DNA of 64,000 bases from Paenibacillus etheri (GCF_001012825.1 NZ_LCZJ02000018.1:638531-702530), one strand, 5' to 3'; counted from the stretch's first letter, positions 36,956 through 45,081 are shown. The notes: a model not told the origin generated them from the sequence alone. Program-made: numbers and translations.

Positions 36956-37809
36956 ATGCAAGAGTTATATGAGCATTATAAAGGGCTGCTATTTACGCTT
37001 GCCTACCAACTGACTGGATCGGTCTCCGATGCGGAGGACGCTGTACAGGACGTATTCCTGAAGTTGTATGATGTAAAGCTGGATCGATTGGTTGAACCTA
37101 AAGCATATTTGTGCAAAATGGTAACTAATCGCTGTCGGGATTTATTCAATTCGGCGCGTAAGCGGCGGGAACAGTATTTCGGGCAATGGCTTCCTGAGCC
37201 CCTTCTTACTCCGAATGATGAATCGTTTGAATCGGTTGTTCAAAGCGAGCTGCTGTCTTATGCTATGCTCGTATTGCTTGAAAGGCTGTCCCTTACGGAA
37301 CGGGCAGTGTTCGTGCTTCGTGAGGCGCTCGGCTTTGAATATGCTAATATTGCTGAGCTCGTTGGCAAAAGCGAAGCGAATTGCCGCAAGCTGATCAGCC
37401 GTGCGAGAGGAAAACCCCCGATGAACCAGTCAATCCCGAAGCTGCAAGCGAAGAGTGGGTCCGTCGACTCCTAGCGGCTCTCGAACAGGGTAACGTGGAT
37501 AGGGTTGTATCCATGCTCGCCAAAGATGTCGTGTTGGTCTCAGATGGAGGGGGTAAAGCCTTCGCCGCCGTCCATCCTATTGAATCGCGCGATCTCGTCG
37601 CCCGTTTCCTTCTCGGCTTAACTCGTAAGGCTCCTCATTACGAAGGAGGCGTGCATGTAGAAATGAGGGATATAAATGGCCAAACAGGACTCGTTGTCCG
37701 TTCAGGAGATGGCATCGTAACAGTTGCGCTAATGCATGTCGAGAGAAATTCGATTCGCAACTTATACTTTGTTAGGAACCCAGATAAGCTGAGGCATTTA
37801 TTGAAATGA
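36956..37809 (+). pseudogene. ECF41-group RNA polymerase sigma factor, frameshifted before the regulatory domain
   Basis: The first reading frame (36956-37474, start ATG after GGGTGG) encodes sigma-2 and sigma-4 of an ECF sigma factor with the ECF41 hallmark WLPEP in the linker. The frame then leaves coding sense at AAAACCCCC (37411-37419) and stops after about 20 aberrant codons. The rest of the protein continues in the -1 frame from about 37411 to 37809. It is a SnoaL-like C-terminal domain carrying the other two hallmarks, DGGGK and NPDKL. ECF41 proteins are normally one chain in which this domain controls sigma activity. A one-base loss in the A or C run explains the sequence; P-site slippage at A-AAA is possible but there is no strong stimulatory motif. 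Confidence 0.85.
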
Positions 37810-37818
37810 AAAGAGGAT

Positions 37819-37935
37819 TTGAAAAAAATCGCCGTTAGAACAGTTATGGAGATGTGTGTTGCGCATGGTGGTAAAGCAAATAGTAGAGTTGTGGATAGAA
37901 TTGGTAGTATTAAATCTAACGGAGTTGATTACTAA
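37819..37935 (+). other. Short unassigned open frame after the sigma gene
   Basis: A TTG-started frame of 38 residues (LKKIAVRTVMEMCVAHGGKA, then NSRVVDRIGSIKSNGVDY) with AGAGG two bases too close upstream. The composition is protein-like but no family is recognised. The surrounding stretch 37810-38067 otherwise holds nothing I can name. Confidence 0.2.
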
Positions 37936-38067
37936 ATAACAAGGAATTCAGGAGTGCATCAACACTACTAGGATCAGAATAAAGGAATACAGTGGATTAG
38001 CAAACAAATCACTTAAAGTGCTTGTTAGAAGTTAAGTATAGTGGTAATCAAAGGTGAGGGTTATGTT

Positions 38068-39030
38068 ATGCCAAAAAATGATAATATGCTAACAATTCTA
38101 TGGATGTTGAATTCGGGAGAGAAATTGACTGCAAAGCAAATATCGGAAAAGTTAGAGATAAATATAAGAACAGTTTATCGGTATATTGATGCACTATGTG
38201 CCAGTGGCGTCCCTATCATATCCGACACAGGGCACAATGGTGGGTATAGCTTGCTGCACAATTTTATCAAATCTCCTCTGCTATTTAGTATTGATGAAAA
38301 AAAGACACTGCTTCATGCTGCCCTATTTGCAAAAGAAGCCGGATATCCTTTGAGTGAGGCATTAGAGAATGCAACATCCAAGTTGAAAATGTATTCGAAT
38401 CAGGAGCAGGAAAGTATACTAAGCCATCATTTAGCCGGATTTGAAGTAATAAACCGCAGGGGATACCCCGCTGTTCAGCCGGTATTGCAGGAATTGGAGC
38501 ACGCTGTAGCAAATGAATGGTCTGTAGAAATTTCTTATCGTAACAGTCATGAAGAGCAGTCCCCAAATAGGGTAATAGACCCCTATGGCGTGGTTAATTG
38601 GAACAATAAGTGGTACACAATTGCATTTTGCCACCTGCGGAATGAGATCCGCAGCTTTCGGGTAGAACGAATTCTGAACATCACACGCACGCCATTCTCA
38701 TTTAGGCGTCCCAATGATTTTTCAGCGCGTACTTTTTTTATGAAAAATCTGTTACCAGATGTAGTAGGTAAATCCGAATTAATTTCTTTAATTATTGGTG
38801 GCAGGGCAGGGGCGTTGGATGATTTATGCATACATTGGTTTTTGGAGCATCATTTGCAGGAGCGGACATCAACGCAAGCAATTTTTTTACTTGAGGAAGA
38901 GTCACTGTATACGCATGTTCCGTATATAATTCTTCCGTATGGGAAATCCATTCAAGTTATAGAGCCACAGAATTTAAAGAATAAACTTGTGGCGGTTGCT
39001 TCGGAGTTAATGGAATATTATCAAGTTTAA
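38068..39030 (+). CDS. YafY-type transcriptional regulator (HTH plus WYL domain)
   Basis: 320 residues starting at ATG 38068, seven bases after AAAGGTGAGGG; a GTG 27 bases earlier is in frame. An N-terminal HTH_11 domain (AKQISEKLEINIRTVYRYIDALCASG) binds DNA. The C-terminal WYL region (about 140-250) has IDPYGVVNWNNKWYTIAFCH and FRVERI, a ligand-sensing module found in many stress and defence regulators. A terminator overlaps its stop, and a DJ-1 gene follows with a palindrome at its promoter, a plausible target. Confidence 0.85.
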   Translation: MPKNDNMLTILWMLNSGEKLTAKQISEKLEINIRTVYRYIDALCASGVPIISDTGHNGGYSLLHNFIKSPLLFSIDEKKTLLHAALFAKEAGYPLSEALENATSKLKMYSNQEQESILSHHLAGFEVINRRGYPAVQPVLQELEHAVANEWSVEISYRNSHEEQSPNRVIDPYGVVNWNNKWYTIAFCHLRNEIRSFRVERILNITRTPFSFRRPNDFSARTFFMKNLLPDVVGKSELISLIIGGRAGALDDLCIHWFLEHHLQERTSTQAIFLLEEESLYTHVPYIILPYGKSIQVIEPQNLKNKLVAVASELMEYYQV

Positions 39031-39070
39031 CAACTTCACTGACAGCAGTTGTCAGTGAAGTTGTTTTATT
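39029..39070 (+). terminator. Terminator of the WYL regulator gene
   Basis: A perfect 16-base stem AACAACTTCACTGACA/TGTCAGTGAAGTTGTT with a five-base loop and a T-rich tail. It overlaps the stop codon. Confidence 0.85.
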
Positions 39071-39074
39071 ATAA

Positions 39075-39113
39075 TGATAACCACTCATTAAAGATGAATG
39101 GTTGCTGTTATCA
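39075..39113. promoter_or_regulatory. Palindrome abutting the DJ-1 gene promoter
   Basis: TGATAAC at 39075-39081 and GTTATCA at 39107-39113 are perfect inverted arms, with an inner ACCACTCATT/GAATGGT partial repeat. The left arm begins at the last base of a TATAAT box (39070-39075). The geometry suits an operator that blocks RNA polymerase, possibly for the WYL regulator upstream. Confidence 0.45.
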
Positions 39114-39140
39114 AATAAACTTTATGAGGAGCACTTAGAA

Positions 39141-39767
39141 ATGAATAATACAGTATATCTTTATGTGTTTGATACCATGTCCGATTGGGAAATAGGTTAT
39201 TTAGCCGCCGAACTGAACTCTGGAAGACACTTCAGACAGGGGCTGGCTCCAGCAAAAATAGTCACCGTTGGGATAGAAAAGACTCCAGTAACTACAATGG
39301 GCGGATTGAAAATAATGCCTGACATTAAAGTGGATGAGTGCAGCATTAAAAGCGTAGATGCACTGATTTTACCTGGTGGAAATACATGGACAGAAGCTAT
39401 TCACGTGCCCATATTAAAAATTGCCGAGATGTGTTTAAAGGAAGGGATAGTAGTTGGAGCAATATGCGGTGCTACCTTAGGACTTGCTCAAGCAGGATTG
39501 TTAGATTCACGTTGGCACACAAGCAATGATTTGGCCTACCTTAAAATGATTTGCCATTCTTACACGGGCGAAGAATATTACAAAGTGGAATCTGCTGTCA
39601 CCGATGGGAAATTGATCACCGCATCCGGAGTAGCTCCATTAGAATTTTCTGTTCATGTTTTAAAAGCGCTAGATGTATTTTCTCCAAAAACATTAGACGC
39701 TTGGTATCGTCTTAATAAAACTCATGAACCTAAATATTTCTACGAGTTAATGAATTCAATCCAATGA
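39141..39767 (+). CDS. DJ-1/PfpI family protein (class I glutamine amidotransferase-like)
   Basis: 208 residues starting at ATG 39141, nine bases after GAGGAG; a TTG-type start 39 bases earlier is in frame but has no site. The flavodoxin-like fold shows VYLYVFDTMSDWE at the start, ALILPGGNTW and the nucleophile elbow with Cys109 in VGAICGATLGLA. Members act as glyoxalases, chaperones or amidases. It is likely controlled by the WYL regulator immediately upstream and ends before a strong terminator. Confidence 0.85.
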   Translation: MNNTVYLYVFDTMSDWEIGYLAAELNSGRHFRQGLAPAKIVTVGIEKTPVTTMGGLKIMPDIKVDECSIKSVDALILPGGNTWTEAIHVPILKIAEMCLKEGIVVGAICGATLGLAQAGLLDSRWHTSNDLAYLKMICHSYTGEEYYKVESAVTDGKLITASGVAPLEFSVHVLKALDVFSPKTLDAWYRLNKTHEPKYFYELMNSIQ

Positions 39768-39851
39768 TAGTATAGGGATATAAGGCATGTGGAGTGCTGT
39801 GTGTTGTTGATTCACAAATAATGTCTGAAAGCCACATTTACCTATAAATAG

Positions 39852-39882
39852 AAGCCCAAGCGTGTTCAACGCTTGGGCTTTT
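39852..39882. terminator. Terminator between convergent genes
   Basis: An AAGCCCAAGCG/CGCTTGGGCTT stem with a seven-base loop and four T residues. It lies between the rightward DJ-1 gene and the leftward AraC gene. Confidence 0.8.
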
Positions 39883-39936
39883 GCAGTTCGGTCTAAGCCG
39901 CGCTATCACCCAATACCCTCTAGGGGGGCGTGATTT

Positions 39937-40827
39937 TTATTTGATCGGAATGAACAGGTCTACTTTGGAATCAGGATGATCATATCCTAAATATCGTTGA
40001 TCGTATAGCTCAAAATCCTCCCGCTCGTCCATTTCCTCTTTCGTGTTAAGGAACCACGTTCCCCAAATATAATGGAACGTTTGGGGAAGCGTGCGTAGTG
40101 TACCAGTGTGAGTGAATACGGCGTAACGCCCCTCTGGAATTACCTTTTGCACAAATTTTGCAGGAAGTCCTTCAAAAGAATCCACTTCGATACCAGCGAC
40201 CTCCGTAAATAGCACCTCATCACTCATGGAGTACAGGCTGTTTTCATGACAGGCCTCGCAGATGCCAAATCCTCGTCCATTAAGTGAACGATGGGGAATT
40301 CGAGTGGAAATTTTGTTGAATTTCTGCCACAGTTCGGCTAGTTTGTTATCCTTGAGCGTTGTTTCTCCACGTATTCCGGCGACCTTCGTCTCTGGGAGTT
40401 TTACAATGGTAGGATGTACGGTAACATTGCAAGTTAGATGCTCCAATAATTTAGCGTGCAGTTTAGTCTTGGAAGCAATGAAGGTGTCCAGTCGATTGAT
40501 ACGGTATTCCTGCGGGCTGACCTTATATATGAATTTAAACGCGCGACTAAAAGACTCGGCGGACTCAAAGCCGTTGTCTAGCGCAACATCTATAATTCTT
40601 TTGTTTGTGTAAAGCAAAGCTTTTGCAGCATTGGCCAGTCGACGTTTCTTAATATAGCTGCCGATGCTTTCCCCTAATATAGCGGTGAATTGGCGGTTCA
40701 AATGATAGTAGGAATACCCTGCTGCCTGAGCAACATCCTCTACTTTAATCGCTTCGCCAAGCATGTCTTCAATATAGATTATCGCTTGCTCTAACGCCAG
40801 TCGATAGTCCAATTTGAATCCCTCCAT
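39937..40827 (-). CDS. AraC-family regulator with GyrI-like effector domain
   Basis: 296 residues. The two AraC helix-turn-helix motifs lie at the N-terminus (about residues 10-110): VAQAAGYSYYHLNRQFTAILGE and VALDNGFESAESFSRAFKFIYKVSPQEYR. The C-terminal part (about 135-296) is a GyrI/BmrR-like ligand-binding domain that often senses small hydrophobic molecules. It is cotranscribed after the C45 acylase gene, three bases apart, which suggests it regulates or responds to that enzyme's substrate. Confidence 0.88.
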   Translation of the reverse strand: MEGFKLDYRLALEQAIIYIEDMLGEAIKVEDVAQAAGYSYYHLNRQFTAILGESIGSYIKKRRLANAAKALLYTNKRIIDVALDNGFESAESFSRAFKFIYKVSPQEYRINRLDTFIASKTKLHAKLLEHLTCNVTVHPTIVKLPETKVAGIRGETTLKDNKLAELWQKFNKISTRIPHRSLNGRGFGICEACHENSLYSMSDEVLFTEVAGIEVDSFEGLPAKFVQKVIPEGRYAVFTHTGTLRTLPQTFHYIWGTWFLNTKEEMDEREDFELYDQRYLGYDHPDSKVDLFIPIK

Positions 40828-40830
40828 CGG

Positions 40831-41952
40831 TCAACTGTTTAAAGATTGATAATCGAACATAGCTTTGTCCGCTCTCTCCATACAAATCTGAATATTTGTT
40901 GTGGAGTCTGGTATAGCTTGTTTTAAATCATAAGTCTGCCAGCCATTTTCCGCTATGCCGCCCCAACATAGCTCTATTATACCCTCTGCGGGGGAGAACA
41001 CCATGCTTTTGGTTGTACCGAAGTAATCCTCATAATAATGACTGCACAGTCCATTCGGGTATTTGGACAACAGCATCTCCTTTAGATCTTCATTCGTCAT
41101 TGCTGTTGCTCCTTTCAGTTGGGAAGCGATCCACTCCCCTCGCCGCAAAGAATGAATGGCAGCCTGGGGCTCATAACGAACTAATGGTGGAAGAACTGGA
41201 TGATTGGTAGCCCAGATGAACTGCTCTTGCGAAGCTGGACTAATTTGCTTCGTTGCTTGCATGCCGTTCATCGTTTCAAACAAGGCGGCATTCCCTTTTT
41301 TATCTAGCAGCATCAAATTGACATTACAGGCGATAGGCATTTCTTTCAAATAAAAAAGTGATTCTTCGACATTTTTACAATTTTCCAGTAACGCCCGAAT
41401 GGCCGCCCAGAAATGTAATCCTTTTACTTTAGGTGCACGCAAAAAGGGCAGAGCCCCGACAGGAAAGCCGCAAGCACTCATTGTAACAGCAAGTCCATGC
41501 TCATTAAAACCGTCGTCTCTCCCAAAGCTCATTGTACTTGTGCCCATATGCGTATATTTACCTGTTACTGAGGTTCTGACTAACACAAAATCCTCGATCT
41601 GATGGTTGAATTCATAGTTGCGAGCTAACAAGGGCTTGTTCTGTGCTGTCATATTTGGCAGCAAGGCAATCTGACTGCATCGCGGCAGCAGATACGTCAT
41701 GGCGTAGTAAGCGATTTGCTCGGTATTAACCTTTAATGCATCGGCAAATCCAACAATTTCTTCTGAAATGCCTGGGCACCACTCATCGAATAGTTTGACA
41801 GCGTCTTTATATTCTGTTAGACCAAAGCCTTCGAGTTTACGAGTGTAAGCAATCTTGTGTGCTGTATTTTCTGAAATAATATTGCCTAGCTTATACCCAA
41901 TTTCATAGCTTGTTCCTTTCAAATCCAGTGTATGAACGGAAATCGTTAACAT
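40831..41952 (-). CDS. C45-family autoproteolytic acylase/acyltransferase-like hydrolase
   Basis: 373 residues resembling the acyl-CoA:6-aminopenicillanic acid acyltransferase family of N-terminal nucleophile hydrolases. The candidate nucleophile is Cys92 in PRCSQIAL, which would become N-terminal after self-cleavage between Arg91 and Cys92. Downstream it has the family's ARNYEF and DGFNEHGLAVTMSACG segments. There is no signal peptide. Family members form or break amide bonds on beta-lactams, bile salts or N-acyl amides; the substrate here is unknown. It is the first gene of a two-gene operon with the AraC/GyrI-type regulator. Confidence 0.8.
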   Translation of the reverse strand: MLTISVHTLDLKGTSYEIGYKLGNIISENTAHKIAYTRKLEGFGLTEYKDAVKLFDEWCPGISEEIVGFADALKVNTEQIAYYAMTYLLPRCSQIALLPNMTAQNKPLLARNYEFNHQIEDFVLVRTSVTGKYTHMGTSTMSFGRDDGFNEHGLAVTMSACGFPVGALPFLRAPKVKGLHFWAAIRALLENCKNVEESLFYLKEMPIACNVNLMLLDKKGNAALFETMNGMQATKQISPASQEQFIWATNHPVLPPLVRYEPQAAIHSLRRGEWIASQLKGATAMTNEDLKEMLLSKYPNGLCSHYYEDYFGTTKSMVFSPAEGIIELCWGGIAENGWQTYDLKQAIPDSTTNIQICMERADKAMFDYQSLNS

Positions 41953-42085
41953 CCTGTTCCCTCCTTTTTTCTACAGTTTAAGGTGGAAAGGGAAGCAGTG
42001 CATGATATTTTGTGCTGTTTTTTTCGCTCAATACCAAAAATAAGTTGTTTTTACCGCATAACAGAAGTTAATGGAGGATATAACA

Positions 42086-42116
42086 AAGGTCCATCATATC
42101 TTATCGGATGGGCCTT
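42086..42116 (-). terminator. Hairpin, probable terminator of the small minus-strand gene
   Basis: An AAGGTCCATC/GATGGGCCTT stem with one G-U pair and an 11-base loop. The U-tract on the minus strand is short, so it may be a weak terminator. The gap 41953-42150 around it holds no other gene. Confidence 0.5.
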
Positions 42117-42150
42117 AACTGGGGTGACTGTTGCAATTCCGCCGTTTATT

Positions 42151-42294
42151 CTACCTCACTAAGAATCTTTTCAATTTTTTCGATGCGTGTTCGAATTTAC
42201 GACAATTCCTCAGATGATTTGTCTTGTCTATGAGAATTCCGAATCCGAATGCCATTCCGAAATAACCATATAAACTTCCGCTGTCTTGATTCAT
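42151..42294 (-). CDS. Small protein with a broken second half
   Basis: A 47-residue frame starting at ATG (42294 on the minus strand) behind a perfect AGGAGGT six bases away. It begins MNQDSGSLYGYFGMAFGFGI, a glycine/aromatic membrane-like stretch, then turns basic and unconvincing. In the +1 frame over the same bases the sequence reads DKSSEELS-stop-IRTRIEKIEKILSEVE, a good amphipathic helix. The original protein was therefore probably a membrane segment plus a coiled coil, damaged by a frameshift and one stop. Confidence 0.5.
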   Translation of the reverse strand: MNQDSGSLYGYFGMAFGFGILIDKTNHLRNCRKFEHASKKLKRFLVR

Positions 42295-42482
42295 GGATAG
42301 ACCTCCTATTATTCATCATCTATTTGAGAAACTTTGGCACTTAATGTTGGGACCAATTTCGTAATTATTTCCGGCGTGAGTAGGATATTAAAATTCGTCA
42401 GCTCATGTTAATTAGGTTATAATCCATACATTTAGAATAGCAGCGCATATTATGTTTTAAGAAGTAAAAGGAGGGATAATCA

Positions 42483-42581
42483 ATGAGCTGTGGAGTTGGA
42501 GGCAGATTTACTTCTACTGGAGAAATTTTGGTTCTTTATATCTTATTAGTAATTGTGTTATCTGCTTGTTTCTTTGTATAA
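42483..42581 (+). CDS. YjcZ-like small hydrophobic protein
   Basis: A 32-residue protein starting MSCGVGGRF, followed by a hydrophobic helix (ILVLYILLVIVLSACFFV). The short Cys/Gly-rich start and single C-terminal hydrophobic helix are the pattern of YjcZ/YczN-type sporulation-associated peptides. AAAGGAGGG lies eight bases upstream of the ATG, TATAAT at 42418-42423 could be its -10 box, and a strong terminator follows. Confidence 0.7.
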   Translation: MSCGVGGRFTSTGEILVLYILLVIVLSACFFV

Positions 42582-42593
42582 TAGCAGGCTATC

Positions 42594-42636
42594 AGAAAGA
42601 ACAATAACCACTGTTTCAAGGTTATTGTTCTTTCTT
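42594..42636 (+). terminator. Terminator of the small YjcZ-like gene
   Basis: A 16-base perfect stem AGAAAGAACAATAACC/GGTTATTGTTCTTTCT, ten-base loop. It lies between this gene and the convergent methyltransferase gene and may serve both. Confidence 0.85.
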
Positions 42637-42664
42637 CGCAAATGCTGATGGGCAAGCCAATCCT

Positions 42665-43384
42665 TTATTTCGTTCCAATAACGAGAATAAATCCGATGTA
42701 TTCATGATAACGGTCCATTATATTGTTGTACTTACTGATCACTTCCCAAATAGTGTGGTCAAGAAAGGAATCAGCATCCATTTGTTGATAATGGTCTGGA
42801 TGCTCTGTAAGATCCTCACTTGATTTAGGAAACAAGAAGGGACCATCTATCTGTGAATGATAAAATCCCATAGTGTTTACTAATGCTGACCAATCATTAA
42901 AGTCCCATAGATTCTCAACATGATAAAATGTAGTAATCACTTGGTTGATTTCTGTAGACATAGGTTTATATTGAATCATTTCTCTGTCAAAAAGTTTGCC
43001 TCCAGTCCGCAATATCCTATAATATTCAGAAAATGCCTTTTCTGTATCAGTGAAAATGGATACAGACTCAACAAGAATCACATCAAATGACTCGTTAGGA
43101 AAAGGGAGCGAACTTGCGTCTCCTACTAAGAATTGAATTGAACAATTCTCTTTTTCAGCCCGTGTTTTTGCTTTTGAGATCATATCTGGGTGAATATCTA
43201 TACCTGTTACATCATGACCTTGCGCAGCTAAATAACAAGATGTTCTGCCAGTGCCACAACCAACTTCAAGGATTCGGGAAGCAGGTGGTACCGGATATTG
43301 TTCAAACTGCTTTAAAGTTGCAGTAAACCCTCCGGGATGAGCATTTCCAACACCTAATTTAGCCAGCATATTCAAATATTCCAT
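42665..43384 (-). CDS. Class I SAM-dependent methyltransferase
   Basis: 239 residues of the Rossmann-type methyltransferase fold: motif I ILEVGCGTGRTSCYLA for SAM binding, the acidic motif II in VTGIDIHPDMI, LVGDASSLPFPNESFDVILV and a later TGGKLFDREM strand. It resembles UbiE/COQ5-like small-molecule methyltransferases. The substrate is unknown. It is transcribed alone, leftward, from a short A/T-rich promoter region at 43385-43500. Confidence 0.85.
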   Translation of the reverse strand: MEYLNMLAKLGVGNAHPGGFTATLKQFEQYPVPPASRILEVGCGTGRTSCYLAAQGHDVTGIDIHPDMISKAKTRAEKENCSIQFLVGDASSLPFPNESFDVILVESVSIFTDTEKAFSEYYRILRTGGKLFDREMIQYKPMSTEINQVITTFYHVENLWDFNDWSALVNTMGFYHSQIDGPFLFPKSSEDLTEHPDHYQQMDADSFLDHTIWEVISKYNNIMDRYHEYIGFILVIGTK

Positions 43385-43518
43385 GAGTTTGAATTCCTTT
43401 CACTGCGGGTCTTATTTTATAATATGAAAAGAAAATAACTTTGTACCTCAGTGCTGGATATTACTGACTTAAGGACATACATAAAAAGAATATCTTGGTT
43501 TATTTTTAATTCAAATAC

Positions 43519-43565
43519 CCGATCGGTAAGCAATGTAAGAAATTGCTTGGCGATCGGTTTTTTTT
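43519..43565 (+). terminator. Hairpin terminator in the 43.4-43.8 kb gap
   Basis: A composite stem CCGATCG/CGATCGG with inner AAGCAAT/ATTGCTT, followed by eight T residues. It points rightward, although no rightward gene precedes it closely. The rest of the gap 43385-43769 holds only the short tandem repeat at 43673-43700. Confidence 0.75.
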
Positions 43566-43672
43566 GCTTGAAAGGATATAATTGTACGTTCTTTTAGTAG
43601 TCTCCGATTACAAGTTGAGGTTTTATTTTAGTTATTCAAGAACACTTGAAAATAATGTAAATGTAGAGTATT

Positions 43673-43700
43673 GTAAGTAGTAAGTAGTAAGTAGTAAGTA
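43673..43700 (+). repeat. Four tandem copies of a 7-base unit
   Basis: GTAAGTA is repeated exactly four times without spacers. It lies 70 bases upstream of the gene starting at 43770 and could change promoter spacing by slippage. Confidence 0.85.
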
Positions 43701-43769
43701 AATCAAAACGCTCACCATACGGAATAAATATCATCCAGTAAATACCAATTTATGGATAGGGGGATGGTT

Positions 43770-44762
43770 ATGATGGATTTAAAATTAGCACCAAGTTTTT
43801 CAGTGATCGCGCTTAATGCACAGAGAAGTCTTCACATGACTACTGTCAAGAAAGTGTCTTTACGCTGTATGGCAGCAGCGGTTATATTGGAGCTTTACTT
43901 AGAGGGATGTTTTACGCAATTAGAGAACAAGTTAACTTTGCCCAAGGAAGGATTTGATCAAGCTCATTCAACACTTTATAGAGAAACGATTCTACAACCC
44001 TTTCTTCATAAAGATGCTGAATTGAAGGGTGATTTAAATTGGTGGGTAAAAAAGGCTTCCATGCTGTCTAACAAGCAATTAAAAAAGTTCGAGACAGCGA
44101 TTTCAGATTATCTTAAAGCAATGACTCTGCTTGAAGATATCCCAAGTCTGTTAGGGAGTGATATGTTTTTTGATACTGCCGAAGTTGAAGTTAGAGCTTA
44201 TCGCAGTAATATGGAGGTGTACTCAAGCATTACAGAGAACATCCGCGCAGAGATTTTGGAAGAGGGTTCAGTAACGGATGAGGTCATTTGTATGCTGTGG
44301 CTACTTCGTGAATGTGGATGCATGCATAATTTCTTCTCGCTGAATGAAATAGAAAAGGTAAATATCAAACTCCATGATCTATACCAAAGTAATTTATGGG
44401 CAAAGGCATTGTTTCCAATACAAATTCGCCATGGTATTGAGCTGGGAATCAAACGCTTTTTAGAATTGAAGACAAAGTTTGCGAAGACTTTTATCGGTAG
44501 TAGTATCAATCTTTTATTCCCTGCCCTAGAACCATCACGAGCTGTCTTTATAGAAACAGAGTCTTGGTTTGATAATTCTAATCAAAGACTAGACGCAGTT
44601 ATTACAAGATTAGTGTCCTACGGACATGAAGTTAAGGTGATGGAGAGAGGATCGATTGCGACCCTTAAAATTGATAATTTGATATACGAAGCGATCCCGC
44701 ATTTTGTAATGATGAAAGTGCCAATTCAAGGTGTGCGTCTTGTTCCGAAGCGCCCGCTGTAA
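43770..44762 (+). CDS. Uncharacterised protein, possibly GPP34-like
   Basis: 330 residues starting at ATG 43770, about seven bases after AGGGGG; earlier in-frame ATG codons overlap this site. The protein is mostly helical and soluble. An early segment AAAVILELYLEGCFTQLE resembles the core of GPP34 (Golgi phosphoprotein 3-like) domains, which bind phosphoinositides in eukaryotes and occur in some bacteria with unknown roles. No catalytic motif is visible. A MerR-type gene follows 15 bases later, so it probably belongs to the same operon. The family call is uncertain. Confidence 0.6.
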   Translation: MMDLKLAPSFSVIALNAQRSLHMTTVKKVSLRCMAAAVILELYLEGCFTQLENKLTLPKEGFDQAHSTLYRETILQPFLHKDAELKGDLNWWVKKASMLSNKQLKKFETAISDYLKAMTLLEDIPSLLGSDMFFDTAEVEVRAYRSNMEVYSSITENIRAEILEEGSVTDEVICMLWLLRECGCMHNFFSLNEIEKVNIKLHDLYQSNLWAKALFPIQIRHGIELGIKRFLELKTKFAKTFIGSSINLLFPALEPSRAVFIETESWFDNSNQRLDAVITRLVSYGHEVKVMERGSIATLKIDNLIYEAIPHFVMMKVPIQGVRLVPKRPL

Positions 44763-44777
44763 AGGAGTTGGTAATCA

Positions 44778-45038
44778 ATGTCTAGACAACGTTCCATGGA
44801 GAATATATTAGCTTCACAGTACGTATCTATAGGTGAATTGGTAAGAATCACAAATTCTCGTTATAGTACACTCAAACATTACACAGAAGAAGGCATGCTT
44901 CCCTTTGAACAGGCCGAGGAGAATTTAACACGCAGATATAAAAGAGAGGAAACCGTCGCACGTATTCTTTGGATCAAAGAGATGAAATCAAACGGTTTAT
45001 CTATCCCACAAATTAAAGAAGCTTTAGGAATGAATTAA
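44778..45038 (+). CDS. Short MerR-family DNA-binding protein
   Basis: 86 residues; a single MerR winged helix-turn-helix with ISIGELVRITNSRYSTLKHYTEEGML (here YVSIGELVRI) and the wing RRYKREETVARILWIKEMKSNGLSIPQIKEAL. It has no effector domain or dimerisation helix beyond the HTH. AAAGGAG lies before ATG 44778. It likely regulates the preceding gene or itself. Confidence 0.8.
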   Translation: MSRQRSMENILASQYVSIGELVRITNSRYSTLKHYTEEGMLPFEQAEENLTRRYKREETVARILWIKEMKSNGLSIPQIKEALGMN

Positions 45039-45061
45039 ACACCGGAACTCCCGGTGTTTTT
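45038..45061 (+). terminator. Short terminator
   Basis: An AACACCGG/CCGGTGTT stem with a five-base loop and T-rich tail overlaps the MerR stop codon. The opposing LysR gene ends 21 bases further on. Confidence 0.8.
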
Positions 45062-45081
45062 GCTTTTTTTTAGCGAAAGAA

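Noticed and set aside
37405-37425. Programmed -1 ribosomal frameshift in the ECF41 gene
   Set aside because: The site lacks the X XXY YYZ slippery heptamer and no strong stem or pseudoknot was seen just downstream. A simple one-base indel in the A or C run is the more likely explanation, although A-AAA slippage is not excluded.
43673-43700. Short tandem array as a possible CRISPR seed
   Set aside because: The units are contiguous 7-base repeats with no spacers, so this is a microsatellite, not a CRISPR array.
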